The notes: generated by a model not told the origin, from the sequence alone. DNA of 64,000 nucleotides from JBGTGG01 sp964398945 (GCA_964398945.1 CAYNOT010000007.1:152998-216997), one strand, 5' to 3'. Positions 53,121-63,046 are shown, numbered from the stretch's first letter. Program-made: numbers and translations.

Positions 53121-53897
53121 TTATTTAATTCCGTTAGCCTTTCGAATGTATAGTTCCAAGGCACCTGTCATTGACGGTGCATTGGGCAATGGGGCTTCAA
53201 TATCCAAAATAAGGCCCGCCTCTTTTACTGCACTTGCCGTAGTTGGGCCAAACGCTGCGATCCGTGTCTTGTTCTGAATAAAATCAGGAAAATTAACATA
53301 CAATGAGTTCACGCCCGAAGGGCTAAAAAATGCAAGCACATCATAGTACACATCCTTTAAGTTCGATAAATCACTGGCAACGGTGTGATAGATAATAGCT
53401 TCGATATAGGTATACCCATTGTCTTTTAAGAAATCCGGGATATCATTTTTGCGGATATCCGAACAAGGGAACAAGTACTTTTCGTTTTTATGCTTTTTAA
53501 GGATCTCCAGTAAATCCTGGGCAGTTTTGAGGCCTGTGAAAATCTTGCGCTTCCGTATAACAATATACTTCTGAAGGTAATTGGAGGTTTGCTCGGAGAT
53601 ACAAAAATACTTCATATCTGCGGGCATCTCAATCTTTAACTCCTGGCAAAGGCTAAAGAAATGGTCCACTGCATTGCGGCTCGTAAAGATGATGGCGGTA
53701 TAATCGAGGATATCAATCTTCTGCTTTCTGAATTCCTTTACCGGAACAGGCTGAACTTCTATAAAGGGCCTGAAGTCGATTTTTAAATCAAACTTCTCAG
53801 CAAGCTTCAAGTAAGGAGAATTCAAATCTGAAGGGGAATCTTGGGTAATCAGAACACTCTTTACTTTGTGCATTCTGTCATTAGCTTTTTCACTCAT
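53121..53897 (-). CDS. hemD: Uroporphyrinogen-III synthase
   Basis: A 258-residue enzyme that closes and inverts hydroxymethylbilane to uroporphyrinogen III in heme synthesis. Segments seen are KVKSVLITQDSPSDLNSPYL, DYTAIIFTSRNAVDHFFSLC, YFCISEQTSNYLQKYI, YLFPCSDIRKNDIPDFLKDN, AFFSPSGVNSLYVNFPDF and RIAAFGPTTASAVKEAGL. The SPSGV and FGPTTA motifs are diagnostic. Length is normal. It lies 22 bases after the DUF4271 gene and is likely co-transcribed with it. Confidence 0.9.
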   Translation of the reverse strand: MSEKANDRMHKVKSVLITQDSPSDLNSPYLKLAEKFDLKIDFRPFIEVQPVPVKEFRKQKIDILDYTAIIFTSRNAVDHFFSLCQELKIEMPADMKYFCISEQTSNYLQKYIVIRKRKIFTGLKTAQDLLEILKKHKNEKYLFPCSDIRKNDIPDFLKDNGYTYIEAIIYHTVASDLSNLKDVYYDVLAFFSPSGVNSLYVNFPDFIQNKTRIAAFGPTTASAVKEAGLILDIEAPLPNAPSMTGALELYIRKANGIK

Positions 53898-53919
53898 ATC
53901 AACTCTAAAACTATTCCGG

Positions 53920-55038
53920 CTAATAATATAGAACTTTGATTGTAATAATGAGAGGTATTATTTCTGTGGCACAAAGGTAAGAAAATAAATGGAACATTGA
54001 GAAGCCCACCCGTCTGCTAAGTTTGAAAAATATCAACACCACCCAAAAACCAAGGATCCATCCAAGTAAAAAATATATCTTTTCGAACACTACCACCTTG
54101 TCACCATGCATAATCAGGTATATTGAAATACCGGCTGCCGACAATCCCAACACCCAAAAAAGCAGTCTGACCAGATTAAAGTAATGCGCTACGGCCAGCT
54201 CTTTAATCCCAAATAAGTAAGCAAACAAGTAGATGATAAGCTGTTTGGTGAAAAAGCAGGCCAGAATAATTGCGCTTAATACCATCCATATCAGGATTGA
54301 TTCCAGGAAAGTGTTATGGATAAATATGGTTGCGATGGCATACCGGTCTTTCAACGATGTGAAAAGAATGGTTAGCAAGAATCCACCCAGCACACTACAA
54401 AAAGATTGGAACAATATATTCGAGCTGCTCGTAGTACGGCTGTCCCCCAAACTATCCTGGCTTCCGGGAACCCCCACTAATTTTCGAATTGAAAAATAAT
54501 CCCCGGCAAGTTTAGGATTTTGACCCACAATAAGGATAAGGAATAAGAGGATAACAATTACACCAATTACCACAAAGTCGCGAAAATAAGTAGGGGCGCG
54601 TTCAATGATTGGGTCGCTTCCAACTTCCTGATGTTGCTTGACCAAGAAAGTCTTCAGGCTTTGCTCATAGGCCCCTTCACCTTGGAAGATCGCAACCAAT
54701 ATGGATGGCCTCCCCATTTCATCGCGGATACTATCAAGTGAAAGGTAAGCTTCCTTTGATTCATGCATAGAAAGGGCACCGTTCACAAAAATGGAAAAAG
54801 AATTTGACGAAGTAACCTGAAGAAAAGAATTTGGGTTTTTCAGAAGGTCAATTTCTATATACACGACCTTTTCACCGAAACCAGATCCTGTGGCTATCGG
54901 TTGATAAGCCCCGTCACTATACATCAACCACTCATTGCGCAAATCAATTTTCAATGTGGGGGCCGTACTGGCACCCATTGAAAAAAAAGATCCTAATAGG
55001 ACCCCAAAAAAAATAAGGATTTGTGTTGGCTTCATCAT
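53920..55038 (-). CDS. DUF4271 multi-pass membrane protein
   Basis: A 372-residue protein. A signal-like N-terminus (MMKPTQILIFFGVLLGSFFS) is followed by a soluble beta-rich periplasmic domain (LKIDLRNEWLMYSDGAYQPI; GEKVVYIEIDLLKNPNSFLQ) and then about seven membrane helices in a DUF4271-type core (FVVIGVIVILLFLILIVGQN; YFLLGWILGFWVVLIFFKLS). A longer frame from 55194 would add a non-hydrophobic head that overlaps hemW and is not supported; the ATG at 55059 is the other choice. Function unknown; the gene is often next to hemD in Cytophagales. Confidence 0.8.
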   Translation of the reverse strand: MMKPTQILIFFGVLLGSFFSMGASTAPTLKIDLRNEWLMYSDGAYQPIATGSGFGEKVVYIEIDLLKNPNSFLQVTSSNSFSIFVNGALSMHESKEAYLSLDSIRDEMGRPSILVAIFQGEGAYEQSLKTFLVKQHQEVGSDPIIERAPTYFRDFVVIGVIVILLFLILIVGQNPKLAGDYFSIRKLVGVPGSQDSLGDSRTTSSSNILFQSFCSVLGGFLLTILFTSLKDRYAIATIFIHNTFLESILIWMVLSAIILACFFTKQLIIYLFAYLFGIKELAVAHYFNLVRLLFWVLGLSAAGISIYLIMHGDKVVVFEKIYFLLGWILGFWVVLIFFKLSRRVGFSMFHLFSYLCATEIIPLIITIKVLYY

Positions 55039-55124
55039 CCGGGCAAACAAAATTATCATATTTCCCCATCTGATAACGAAAGAACAATCATTAAAAAGAA
55101 ATAGCTTTGACCTTATTCTGAATT

Positions 55125-56258
55125 TTGGCAGGCGTTTATATCCATATCCCTTTTTGCAAACAAGCGTGCTATTATTGCGACTTCCATTTTTCAACGAACC
55201 AAAAAAACAAAACCCAACTCTGTGGCGCTATTGCCAAAGAACTGGAACTTCAACAACACTACCTGGGTGGTGAAGACCTCCACACAGTATATTTTGGAGG
55301 AGGCACACCCTCCTTATTAAATAAGGAAGAACTTTCCCTGATCTTCGAAAGCATTAAAAACAATTTCCCGGCCCATACTATTAAGGAGTGTACACTCGAA
55401 GCAAACCCAGACGATCTCACGATACCAGTTTTACAGATGCTTCATGCCCACGGTATCAATCGGCTCAGCATTGGCATCCAATCTTTTGATGACACAATCT
55501 TGAAATCACTAAACCGGGCCCATACAAGTGCACAGGCAAAAACCTGTGTTGCCCAGGCCAGGGCCGCGGGGTTCGATAATATTAGTTGCGATTTAATTTA
55601 TGCCATTCCCGGACTGAGCGATACGGAGTGGAAAAAATCCATTCAGAAAATGTTGGAGCTAGGCCCCGAACATATTTCTGCTTATTCCTTAACGATAGAA
55701 GAAAAAACTGTTTTTGGAAATTGGCTGAAGAATGGAAAGCTGAATCCGATGGAGGACGATCTGGCTGGTCAGCAACTTGAGATCTTGGTAGATATGCTAA
55801 CCGATCAGGGATATGAACAATACGAAGTTTCCAATTTCGCGAAACCAAAATACCAGGCAATTCACAATACCAATTATTGGAAGCAGGAAAAGTATTTGGG
55901 TGTTGGGCCAAGTGCCCATTCATTTAATACCGTGAGCCGTCAATTCAATGTATCCAACAATGCAAAGTATTTGCAAGCTATTGAATCAGGGGTGGTTCCT
56001 TTTACATTGGAAATGCTTTCAAAAGAGGATCGGATAAACGAGTATGTGCTCACCACGCTTCGAACAAAATGGGGAAGCAACCTGAAGTGGATCAAAGAAG
56101 AATTCGCGTATGATCTCCATGAAAGGAATTCACAGTATATTGAACAGCTATTGGAATCGGGGCTTGCTACACTCCAGGACCACTTTCTGATCTTAACAAA
56201 AAAGGGAATGATGTTGGGTGATAAAATTGCTTCTGATTTATTTTTGATTGCACCATGA
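55125..56258 (+). CDS. hemW: HemW-like radical SAM heme chaperone
   Basis: A 377-residue radical SAM protein. The 4Fe-4S motif is C11xxxC15xxC18 (HIPFCKQACYYCDF), followed by TVYFGGGTPSLLNKEEL, LEANPDDLT, GINRLSIGIQSFDDTIL and DLIYAIPGLSDTEW, and the C-terminal HemN_C part (YLGVGPSAHSFN). The Cys that would follow the CxxxCxxC in true oxygen-independent coproporphyrinogen oxidase is absent (DF after C18), which favours HemW, a heme-insertion chaperone. Start is TTG at 55125; no ATG is suitable. Confidence 0.9.
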   Translation: MAGVYIHIPFCKQACYYCDFHFSTNQKNKTQLCGAIAKELELQQHYLGGEDLHTVYFGGGTPSLLNKEELSLIFESIKNNFPAHTIKECTLEANPDDLTIPVLQMLHAHGINRLSIGIQSFDDTILKSLNRAHTSAQAKTCVAQARAAGFDNISCDLIYAIPGLSDTEWKKSIQKMLELGPEHISAYSLTIEEKTVFGNWLKNGKLNPMEDDLAGQQLEILVDMLTDQGYEQYEVSNFAKPKYQAIHNTNYWKQEKYLGVGPSAHSFNTVSRQFNVSNNAKYLQAIESGVVPFTLEMLSKEDRINEYVLTTLRTKWGSNLKWIKEEFAYDLHERNSQYIEQLLESGLATLQDHFLILTKKGMMLGDKIASDLFLIAP

Positions 56259-56277
56259 ACGCAAATCTATTTTACCG

Positions 56278-57036
56278 ATGAATGCGCACCTCCAATTTCA
56301 CGGCACGGGGTATACGGTTAACTTTTCAAAACCGTATGATATTTCCATACGCATTAAAGACGGGGTGTTAAATCCCAATTGTTATGATGCGGACCCGGTA
56401 GGATTCGAAACAATTCGCGCTGGGAATTTTGTTGGAAGCATTCGCGAGGGGGGTGTAGTCAATCATAAAAAAATCCATCTTTCCCCGCATGGAAACGGAA
56501 CGCATACAGAATGCTACGCACACATTGTAGATTCGCCCGATACCATCAACACCTGCTTAACTGATTTTCATTTTGTTGCTGAATTAATCACGGTTGCCCC
56601 AAAACCTACGACCACCGGTGATTTAATAGTTACGCTTGATTCGTTGCAAGAAAAAATCCAAAAAGAAATTCCGGAAGCATTGGTTGTTCGAACGCTTCCA
56701 AACTCAATTGAAAAGAAGACCAAAAACCATACAGGAAGCAATCCTCCCTATTTCGAAAAAGAAGCATTGGCGTGGATGGCCCAATCAGGAATTATCCATT
56801 TGCTCACAGACCTGCCAAGTGTCGACAAAGAAATAGATGGTGGTGAATTAGCCGCGCACCATGCATTCTGGAATACTGCTTCCAAGCCAAGAAAAAATGC
56901 GACCATCACGGAGCTTGTCTTTATCGATAATAAAATTGAAGATGGCCGCTACCTTCTCAACCTCCAGATTATTAGCCTTGAATTAGATGCCAGTCCGAGT
57001 AAACCCATACTATACAAACTCACAGAAGTTTTGTAA
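56278..57036 (+). CDS. Cyclase-family metal hydrolase (kynurenine formamidase-like)
   Basis: A 252-residue protein with the metal-binding motif HGNGTHTE (His71-Gly-Asn-Gly-Thr-His76) followed by CYAHIVDSPDTI, and an N-terminal YDISIRIKDG and PVGFETIRAG typical of the family. Such enzymes hydrolyse N-formyl-kynurenine or other amides and lactones; the true substrate here is unclear because no kynurenine pathway genes are nearby. The ATG at 56278 follows the end of hemW by 19 bases. The longer frame from 56248 overlaps hemW. Confidence 0.78.
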   Translation: MNAHLQFHGTGYTVNFSKPYDISIRIKDGVLNPNCYDADPVGFETIRAGNFVGSIREGGVVNHKKIHLSPHGNGTHTECYAHIVDSPDTINTCLTDFHFVAELITVAPKPTTTGDLIVTLDSLQEKIQKEIPEALVVRTLPNSIEKKTKNHTGSNPPYFEKEALAWMAQSGIIHLLTDLPSVDKEIDGGELAAHHAFWNTASKPRKNATITELVFIDNKIEDGRYLLNLQIISLELDASPSKPILYKLTEVL

Positions 57037-57054
57037 TTTTCGGCCACCCAAATT

Positions 57055-57444
57055 ATGATCGCATCGCAAAACCGTATGAAGACATCCGAAGAAAAGAAAG
57101 TATTTATGCTATTGAAATCGGTGATCTTCTATTACCATGGATTGGATGAACTTGAAAAGCAAGACCTCAATAAAACTGCTGATGAATTGGGTGCACACGA
57201 GGAATACCACTGGGCAATTGATTTTATCTCTGCGGATTTTGTTACCGCTTTTGATCGTGCGCGCGAATACCTTAACGAACACATCGGGGACTACACGAAA
57301 GAAAGCAGGATTGAATTAATCAATATGGTGTGGAAGGCCAACAACCTAAAAGGATATGTTACCGAAATGGAAGCCACCGCCATGCTGAAGCTTGCAAAAG
57401 ATTGGAACGTACAAAAAGAATTGATTGAGTTGGTATTAAAGTAA
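57055..57444 (+). CDS. TerB-like helical protein of unknown role
   Basis: A 129-residue soluble, all-helical protein (MLLKSVIFYYHGLDELEKQD; AIDFISADFVTAFDRAREYL; ESRIELINMVWKANNLKGYV; TEMEATAMLKLAKDWNVQKE). The final part matches TerB-like proteins in style (helices with acidic residues). Function unknown. A start at 57076 (MKTSEEKK) is also possible. It ends 4 bases before the convergent LytTR regulator. Confidence 0.65.
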   Translation: MIASQNRMKTSEEKKVFMLLKSVIFYYHGLDELEKQDLNKTADELGAHEEYHWAIDFISADFVTAFDRAREYLNEHIGDYTKESRIELINMVWKANNLKGYVTEMEATAMLKLAKDWNVQKELIELVLK

Positions 57445-57448
57445 GGTT

Positions 57449-58171
57449 TTACAAACTCATCATGTCTTTGAATTTCGCGGCTTGCCTGCGGCTTACTTCA
57501 ACTTTATCCCCACCTTTAAGTTTCACCATCAACCCACCATTAAACCAGGGTTCAATACTTTCCACCCAGCTTAGGTTGATAATATGTTTGCGGCTTGCCC
57601 TGAAAAAAGCACGTTCGTCAAGTTTTTCATCCAACGCATTTAATGATTTATGGATCATCGGGCGATTGGAATCGAAATAAACCTTTATATAGTTTCCATC
57701 GGATTCGAACAAGCGAATGTTGCTCAACCCAACAAACCAGCAACGGTCGCCATCCTTTACAAATACCTGATCATCCAATCCCAGTTTTTTTTCACTTCCG
57801 CTGCTGGAAGAATTTTTGGCCCGGACCTTATCCGCCAATTTTGCAGTGGTTTCAGCGAGGCGTTCCGCTTGAATAGGTTTCATCAGATAATCCAGTGCGT
57901 TTACCTCAAATGCCTTGATGGCAAATTCATCGTATGCGGTAGTAAACACAACAAGCGGGACGTAATCCAGCATTTCCAATAATTCAAATCCGGTTTTGCC
58001 CGGCATTTGAATGTCCAGGAAAAGTATATCGGGGTTTAACTCATTCACCAGTTGGTTGGCTTCCTCGGCATTGGCCGCCTCTCCAATCACCTCCACCAAC
58101 GGATGTTCTTCCAATAACTTGATCAACTCCTTGCGCGCGAGGCGCTCATCATCAACGATTAATGCTCTCAT
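57449..58171 (-). CDS. LytTR-family response regulator
   Basis: A 240-residue two-component regulator. The receiver domain has acidic pocket Asp7-Asp8, phosphoacceptor Asp53 (DILFLDIQMPGKTGFE), Thr in VVFTTAYDEFA and Lys in YLMKPI. The C-terminal LytTR DNA-binding domain includes GNYIKVYFDSNRPMIHKSLN and KHIINLSWVESIEPW, and ends DKVEVSRRQAAKFKDMM. Its start overlaps the histidine kinase gene by 20 bases, showing the pair is co-translated. Target genes are not visible here. Confidence 0.94.
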   Translation of the reverse strand: MRALIVDDERLARKELIKLLEEHPLVEVIGEAANAEEANQLVNELNPDILFLDIQMPGKTGFELLEMLDYVPLVVFTTAYDEFAIKAFEVNALDYLMKPIQAERLAETTAKLADKVRAKNSSSSGSEKKLGLDDQVFVKDGDRCWFVGLSNIRLFESDGNYIKVYFDSNRPMIHKSLNALDEKLDERAFFRASRKHIINLSWVESIEPWFNGGLMVKLKGGDKVEVSRRQAAKFKDMMSL

Positions 58172-59210
58172 AAGAACTTGCTTGCGGTAAAATTATTTCT
58201 GTTAGTACAAAGTTATCTTTTTCATTCACAATTCGGAAGGAGGCCCGATTACCATATAATAGTTTTAAGCGTTGTTGCGTGTTTTTAAGGCCCAACCCCT
58301 TCGTACTGCGTTTTACGCCATTTACCATGTGGCCGCTGTTGCGGATATGGATTTTCAACTGGTCGTTTTGCGTGTAGGTTTTTACCTGGATCAACCCCCC
58401 TTTCGTAAGCTTGGAAATGCCGTGTTTGATCCCATTCTCAACAATGGTTTGGATCATCAACGGTGGAACAAAATAGTGAGAGGATTCCGGGTGAATATCG
58501 AATTCAATTTTCAGGCGCTCTTCAAAACGGATACTTTCCAACCCCAGATAATCTTTGACCACCCGAAGTTCATCATCAAATTTTGTCAGCCCCTTTTTAC
58601 CTTGCGATAACGAGCTTCGCAATAGGTTTGCCAATTGGTTGATCGCTTCTTTTGATTTTGGCGGGTTCTCATCGATCAATGCGCGAATACTATTCAATGC
58701 ATTGAAAATAAAATGCGGGTTCAGTTGGGACCGCAGGTTATTCAATTCTATTTGAACCATTGAGGCTTCGTATTTCAAAGAAGCGTTATACCGCTCGAAA
58801 TAATGATAGGTGAAGTATAGAACAGACCAAACGAAAAAAATAATTGCATACAGAAAAGCTTGCCCTGAAATTTGCTCAAGGCTAAATGCAACCTTCGTAT
58901 CAAAGGTCAACCCCAACCCAAGGCTCAAAGGTATTTTTAAGAAATAAACTATCAAGCCAAGGAAAAAAACACTGGCAACAATTCTCGGGATGAGCCGCGA
59001 CATGTTGAGCGACAACCATTTCCAATGCACCAATAAGTCACGGAACAAATGCGTAACCAACAAACACAACAAAGCATCTATCAATAAAAAAGTTATCCTT
59101 TTGGGACTGACATTACCAGTGGCTACAAGCCCAAAAATAATTTGAAGAAAGGCATAGAGCATCCATCCCCCAATTTGCAACATCCAATATAGCCGGTGTT
59201 TGGTAACCAT
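58152..59210 (-). CDS. LytS-type membrane sensor histidine kinase
   Basis: A 352-residue kinase. The N-terminal half has about four membrane helices (WMLQIGGWMLYAFLQIIFGL; RIVASVFFLGLIVYFLKIPL; FLYAIIFFVWSVLYFTYHYF) without a periplasmic domain, so it may sense within the membrane. The phosphoacceptor His is in NLRSQLNPHFIFNALNSIRA, and the ATP site includes GIKHGISKLTKG and KGLGLKNTQQRLKLLYG. It is upstream of the LytTR regulator and overlaps it. Confidence 0.92.
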   Translation of the reverse strand: MVTKHRLYWMLQIGGWMLYAFLQIIFGLVATGNVSPKRITFLLIDALLCLLVTHLFRDLLVHWKWLSLNMSRLIPRIVASVFFLGLIVYFLKIPLSLGLGLTFDTKVAFSLEQISGQAFLYAIIFFVWSVLYFTYHYFERYNASLKYEASMVQIELNNLRSQLNPHFIFNALNSIRALIDENPPKSKEAINQLANLLRSSLSQGKKGLTKFDDELRVVKDYLGLESIRFEERLKIEFDIHPESSHYFVPPLMIQTIVENGIKHGISKLTKGGLIQVKTYTQNDQLKIHIRNSGHMVNGVKRSTKGLGLKNTQQRLKLLYGNRASFRIVNEKDNFVLTEIILPQASSYESINR

Positions 59211-59288
59211 GAACCACCAATACTAGTAAATAAAAAATTAGTTCGCTGTTGCTTTTACTTGAATGGATTCCAGCTTACACGAAAGCCC

Positions 59289-59537
59289 CTATAACTTGAA
59301 TTGGAGCAAGTACAAGAACAGAATCCCTGCGGCAATAATCAATGCCCAGGTAATCAAAACCAGCAGCTTCTTATACGCTATCAGCCTGGGCTCGGCTGTT
59401 GCTGCATTGAAAACGAACGAAAGGCCGGCCACTAAATAAAGTGAGGACTCCAAATAATCATTGTTTTTAAAAATCTGGTATCCGCCAAATGCGATAAAGA
59501 TCAAACCGAATAAATATTGTCTGTTGATAGCACTCAT
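59289..59537 (-). CDS. Small two- to three-helix membrane protein
   Basis: An 82-residue protein with hydrophobic segments YLFGLIFIAFGGYQIFKN, LYLVAGLSFVFNAAT and LLVLITWALIIAAGILFLYL. No family recognised. It sits between uvrA (25 bases upstream) and the LytS-type gene; the short distance to uvrA suggests it can share its transcript. Confidence 0.6.
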   Translation of the reverse strand: MSAINRQYLFGLIFIAFGGYQIFKNNDYLESSLYLVAGLSFVFNAATAEPRLIAYKKLLVLITWALIIAAGILFLYLLQFKL

Positions 59538-59562
59538 TTCGTTTTTCGACCAAAGATAATGG

Positions 59563-62412
59563 CTAATTCAATTCTGCGAGCAGAAATTTGCCGGTATAAC
59601 TTGCCTTTACTTTTGCAATGTTTTCAGGTGTTCCGCTGGCGATGATCATCCCCCCTTTTTCTCCTCCCTCTGGACCAAGATCAACAACATAATCTGCTGA
59701 TTTGATTACATCCATATTGTGTTCAATCACCAGAACTGTATTGCCTTTGTCCACCAACTTCTGCAATACATCGAGCAAATGACTGATGTCTTGAAAATGC
59801 AAACCTGTTGTAGGTTCATCAAGGATATAAAAAGTTTTTCCGGTATCGCGTTTCGAAAGCTCCGTTGCGAGTTTTACACGTTGCGCTTCACCACCCGATA
59901 AAGTTGTAGCATGTTGGCCTAACGAAATATAGCCCAGCCCAACTTCATTCAACGTTTCAATCTTTCTTAAAATCCGGGGTTGGTTTTCAAAAAAAGCAAC
60001 GGCTTCTTCAACGGTCATGGCCAATACATCTGCAATTGATTTTCCTTTAAACCGTACTTCAAGCGTTTCGCGGTTGTAGCGTTTTGCTTTACACGTTTCG
60101 CACGGGATATGGATGTCGGGCAAGAATTCCATTTCAATCAAACGCAACCCGGCACCTTCACACGTTTCACATCTACCACCTTTTACATTGAATGAAAACC
60201 TCCCGGGTTTGTATCCCCTGATTTTTGATTCGGGAAGTTGCGCAAACAGGTCACGGATTTCCGTAAAGACACCTGTGTATGTTGCAGGGTTGGACCGTGG
60301 CGTCCTGCCAATAGGCGACTGATCAACCTCAATTACTTTGTCTATGTTTTCTAAACCGGTAATGCTTTTGTAGGGCATCGGTTCTGTTCGTGAACGATAA
60401 CAGTGTTTGTTTAAAATCGGGAACAACGTTTCATGGATCAAGGTTGACTTCCCACTTCCTGAAACCCCGGTGATGCAGGTGAACACCCCCATCGGAATAG
60501 TAAGTGTCACATTCTTTAAATTATTGCCCGTTGCATTTTTGAGTACCAACTTTTCCCCTGTTCCTTTTCTTCTTTCTTTGGAATACGCAATTCCCAACTT
60601 TCCATTTAGGTATTGTGCCGTTAGCCCTTTGTCTTTTAAAAAATCCCTGGGGATACCTTCGGCCACCACTTGCCCACCATGCCGCCCGGCACCCGGGCCG
60701 ATATCCAGAATGTAATCCGATTCGATCATCATTTCTTTATCATGCTCCACTACGATCACCGAGTTGCCAAGATCACGAAGGTCTTTCAATGCTTTGATCA
60801 GTTTCACATTGTCGCGTGCATGCAAACCAATGCTCGGCTCATCCAGAATGTACAACACGCCAACGAGTTGTGTGCCGATTTGTGTAGCCAACCGAATGCG
60901 TTGTGCTTCCCCTCCACTTAATGTTTTGAGTGGACGATTAAGGTGCAAATAATCAAGCCCGACATCCAACAAGAAATTAATGCGCTTCCGGATCTCTTTC
61001 AAAACTTCAGCAGCAATGCGGTTTTGTTTTTCATTGAGCCGCTCTTCAAGTCCTGCAAACCACTGGTTAAGTTGTTTGATGTCGAGCCGTGCAAGGTCGG
61101 CAATGTTCATTTTGTCGATCTTAAAATGCAGCGATTCTTTTTTTAACCGGGCGCCACCACACGCGTCACAGGTTTTAATGATCATGAAATCCGTTACCCA
61201 TTTACGTATCGCTTCTGAACCTTCGTCTTTTTGCTTTTGCAGGAAGTTGATAATGCCTTCAAACTTGGTATTCCACTCTGTGCCCGGGTATTTTACCGAA
61301 CTTACAGCCACCTGTTCATCATCCCCATATAAAAGTATATGCAATGTTTTTTCGGGAATGTTTTTGATCGGGGTGGTGAGTGAAAGTTTGTTCCTTTTTA
61401 AAATCGCCTGGATTTTTTTGAAGATCCAGATGTCACGGTATTCGCCTAATGGCAAAATGCCTCCACGACTAATACTCAACTCCTTATCAGGAATGACAGA
61501 TTCTTCAGTAATCTCTTCTGTTTGTCCAAGCCCGTTGCAAACCGGGCACGCGCCATACGGTGAGTTAAAAGAAAAATTGTTGGGAGCAGGTTCATCATAC
61601 GACAACCCTGTTTTTGGATCCATCAATGTTTTTGAAAAATGGTGTACATCGCCACTTTCGGTCAGCGCCATCATTACACCTTTACCTTCCTTTAATGCTT
61701 TCGCTACGGATTGCCCAATACGATAGCGGTCTTTTTCATTCGCCACAATGCGATCTATCACCACTTCTATGTCATGGATTTTGTAGCGGTCAACCTGCAT
61801 TTTCGGTTTGATTTCCAGCAGCTCGCCATCCACGCGCACTTTTGTAAACCCGGATTTCCTGATCTGGACAAACAACTCGCGATAATGCCCTTTTCTTCCT
61901 TTGATAACAGGCGCAAGCAAGGTTAATTTCTGTTCCTTGAAATTTGAAAGGATGGCATCCAAAATCTGGTCTTCCGATTGGCGTACCATTCGTTCACCCG
62001 AAAGGTAAGAGAACGCTTCCCCGGCACGCGCAAATAACAAGCGCATGAAGTCGTAGATTTCAGTAATCGTGCCCACGGTAGACCTTGGATTTCGGGAAGT
62101 GGTTTTCTGTTCAATCGAAATCACCGGGCTCAACCCGTTGATTTTGTCAACATTCGGGCGCTCCAGATTCCCAATGAAACTTCGGGCATAGGCCGAGAAG
62201 CTTTCCATATACCTGCGCTGCCCTTCGGCATATATCGTATCAAAAGCCAATGATGACTTCCCGCTACCACTAATCCCCGTTATTACAATCAGTTGGTTGC
62301 GCGGGAACGAAACGGAGATATTTTTAAGATTATGTTCACGGGCGCCGATGACTTCGATAAAGTCGTGGCTGGTGGCATCCGGTTTTTTCTTCTTTCTAGT
62401 GGTTGAGGGCAT
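59563..62412 (-). CDS. uvrA: Excinuclease ABC subunit A
   Basis: A 949-residue damage-recognition ATPase with two ABC modules. Walker A motifs are GISGSGKSSLAF and GVSGSGKSTLIH; signature motifs are LSGGEAQRIRLATQIG and LSGGEAQRVKLATELS. Zinc-module Cys pairs are CPVCNGLG and CDACGGARL in the first half and CETCEGAG with CETCKAKRY in the second. Length is standard. It probably works with UvrC (45562) and UvrB, which is not in this window. Confidence 0.98.
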   Translation of the reverse strand: MPSTTRKKKKPDATSHDFIEVIGAREHNLKNISVSFPRNQLIVITGISGSGKSSLAFDTIYAEGQRRYMESFSAYARSFIGNLERPNVDKINGLSPVISIEQKTTSRNPRSTVGTITEIYDFMRLLFARAGEAFSYLSGERMVRQSEDQILDAILSNFKEQKLTLLAPVIKGRKGHYRELFVQIRKSGFTKVRVDGELLEIKPKMQVDRYKIHDIEVVIDRIVANEKDRYRIGQSVAKALKEGKGVMMALTESGDVHHFSKTLMDPKTGLSYDEPAPNNFSFNSPYGACPVCNGLGQTEEITEESVIPDKELSISRGGILPLGEYRDIWIFKKIQAILKRNKLSLTTPIKNIPEKTLHILLYGDDEQVAVSSVKYPGTEWNTKFEGIINFLQKQKDEGSEAIRKWVTDFMIIKTCDACGGARLKKESLHFKIDKMNIADLARLDIKQLNQWFAGLEERLNEKQNRIAAEVLKEIRKRINFLLDVGLDYLHLNRPLKTLSGGEAQRIRLATQIGTQLVGVLYILDEPSIGLHARDNVKLIKALKDLRDLGNSVIVVEHDKEMMIESDYILDIGPGAGRHGGQVVAEGIPRDFLKDKGLTAQYLNGKLGIAYSKERRKGTGEKLVLKNATGNNLKNVTLTIPMGVFTCITGVSGSGKSTLIHETLFPILNKHCYRSRTEPMPYKSITGLENIDKVIEVDQSPIGRTPRSNPATYTGVFTEIRDLFAQLPESKIRGYKPGRFSFNVKGGRCETCEGAGLRLIEMEFLPDIHIPCETCKAKRYNRETLEVRFKGKSIADVLAMTVEEAVAFFENQPRILRKIETLNEVGLGYISLGQHATTLSGGEAQRVKLATELSKRDTGKTFYILDEPTTGLHFQDISHLLDVLQKLVDKGNTVLVIEHNMDVIKSADYVVDLGPEGGEKGGMIIASGTPENIAKVKASYTGKFLLAELN

Positions 62413-62548
62413 TTACTTTGCGTGGATCAAAAATGAATACAAAAATGGGCAAGTAAATGTTCTTACCAAATTTGAAATAGGCTATAATATTTTTGAGGAT
62501 TCAAAATACACACCCAAGACTCAACGCTTACTCGCCAATCAGACAGTG

Positions 62549-62863
62549 CTACTCCCTGGGCTTGTGCTGATAACATTTACCGCTTTTATCGGCAGTCATT
62601 CGTTTGCATTGGTTCCCTTCAACGGTTTTCCCTGTACACTGTTTGGTCTTGACTTTAAAATGTTCTTGTGGTTTACAAACGGAACAAGGTGTCTTTTTTG
62701 CTTTTTCTGCATCTTTCAACTTCATATCCTTGGCATCACCAGAAAGATGGCAATCGGCAGTGTGGTATTTTTCGCCTTTCTCAGATGCATAAACCGTTTG
62801 GCCAAAACTTTTGATGGAAGCACCAACAACAAATAGGATGGCCAGAAACAAAACCTTCTTCAT
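62549..62863 (-). CDS. Exported Cys-rich protein, DUF5763-like C-terminus
   Basis: A 104-residue protein with a signal peptide (MKKVLFLAILFVVGASIKSF). The mature part has two Cys patterns: YHTADCHLSGDAK with CSVCKP, like a small metal- or DNA-binding finger seen after secreted nuclease-type proteins, and QCTGKTVEGNQCKRMTADKS with GKCYQH, a CX7CX9CxxH pattern like DUF5763. Function unknown; zinc binding is likely by inspection. The ATG at 62863 excludes an unrelated upstream frame. Confidence 0.7.
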   Translation of the reverse strand: MKKVLFLAILFVVGASIKSFGQTVYASEKGEKYHTADCHLSGDAKDMKLKDAEKAKKTPCSVCKPQEHFKVKTKQCTGKTVEGNQCKRMTADKSGKCYQHKPRE

Positions 62864-62873
62864 AATATTTGCT

Positions 62874-63029
62874 TTACTGAATATGCTCAAGGTGCAAAAT
62901 TTGCCTGTAATAAAAAACCCAGATAATCCTATTGGCAACCTGAAGATACGGCTGTGGGGCACAAGCCAGGGAAGGAAATGAAATAGTGTATGCCGATGGT
63001 CCTGACTCAAGGGTGTATACATAAAACAT
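62874..63029 (-). pseudogene. Truncated GIY-YIG gene copy
   Basis: From the ATG at 63029 the first dozen codons (MFYVYTLESGPSA) match the intact GIY-YIG gene at 63145-63387 (MFYVYILESEPSG), after which the 51-codon frame is unrelated and contains no nuclease motif. It lies just after the degenerate tRNA-Leu copy and terminator at 63047-63147, the same setting as the intact gene, so it is the broken twin of a duplicated unit. Confidence 0.6.
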
Positions 63030-63046
63030 CTGACCAGGATTGGTTT

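Noticed and set aside
62297..62836. 179-codon plus-strand frame across the uvrA start and the Cys-rich gene
   Set aside because: It is antisense to two well-supported genes and rich in Phe/Cys from reversed codons; no start context.
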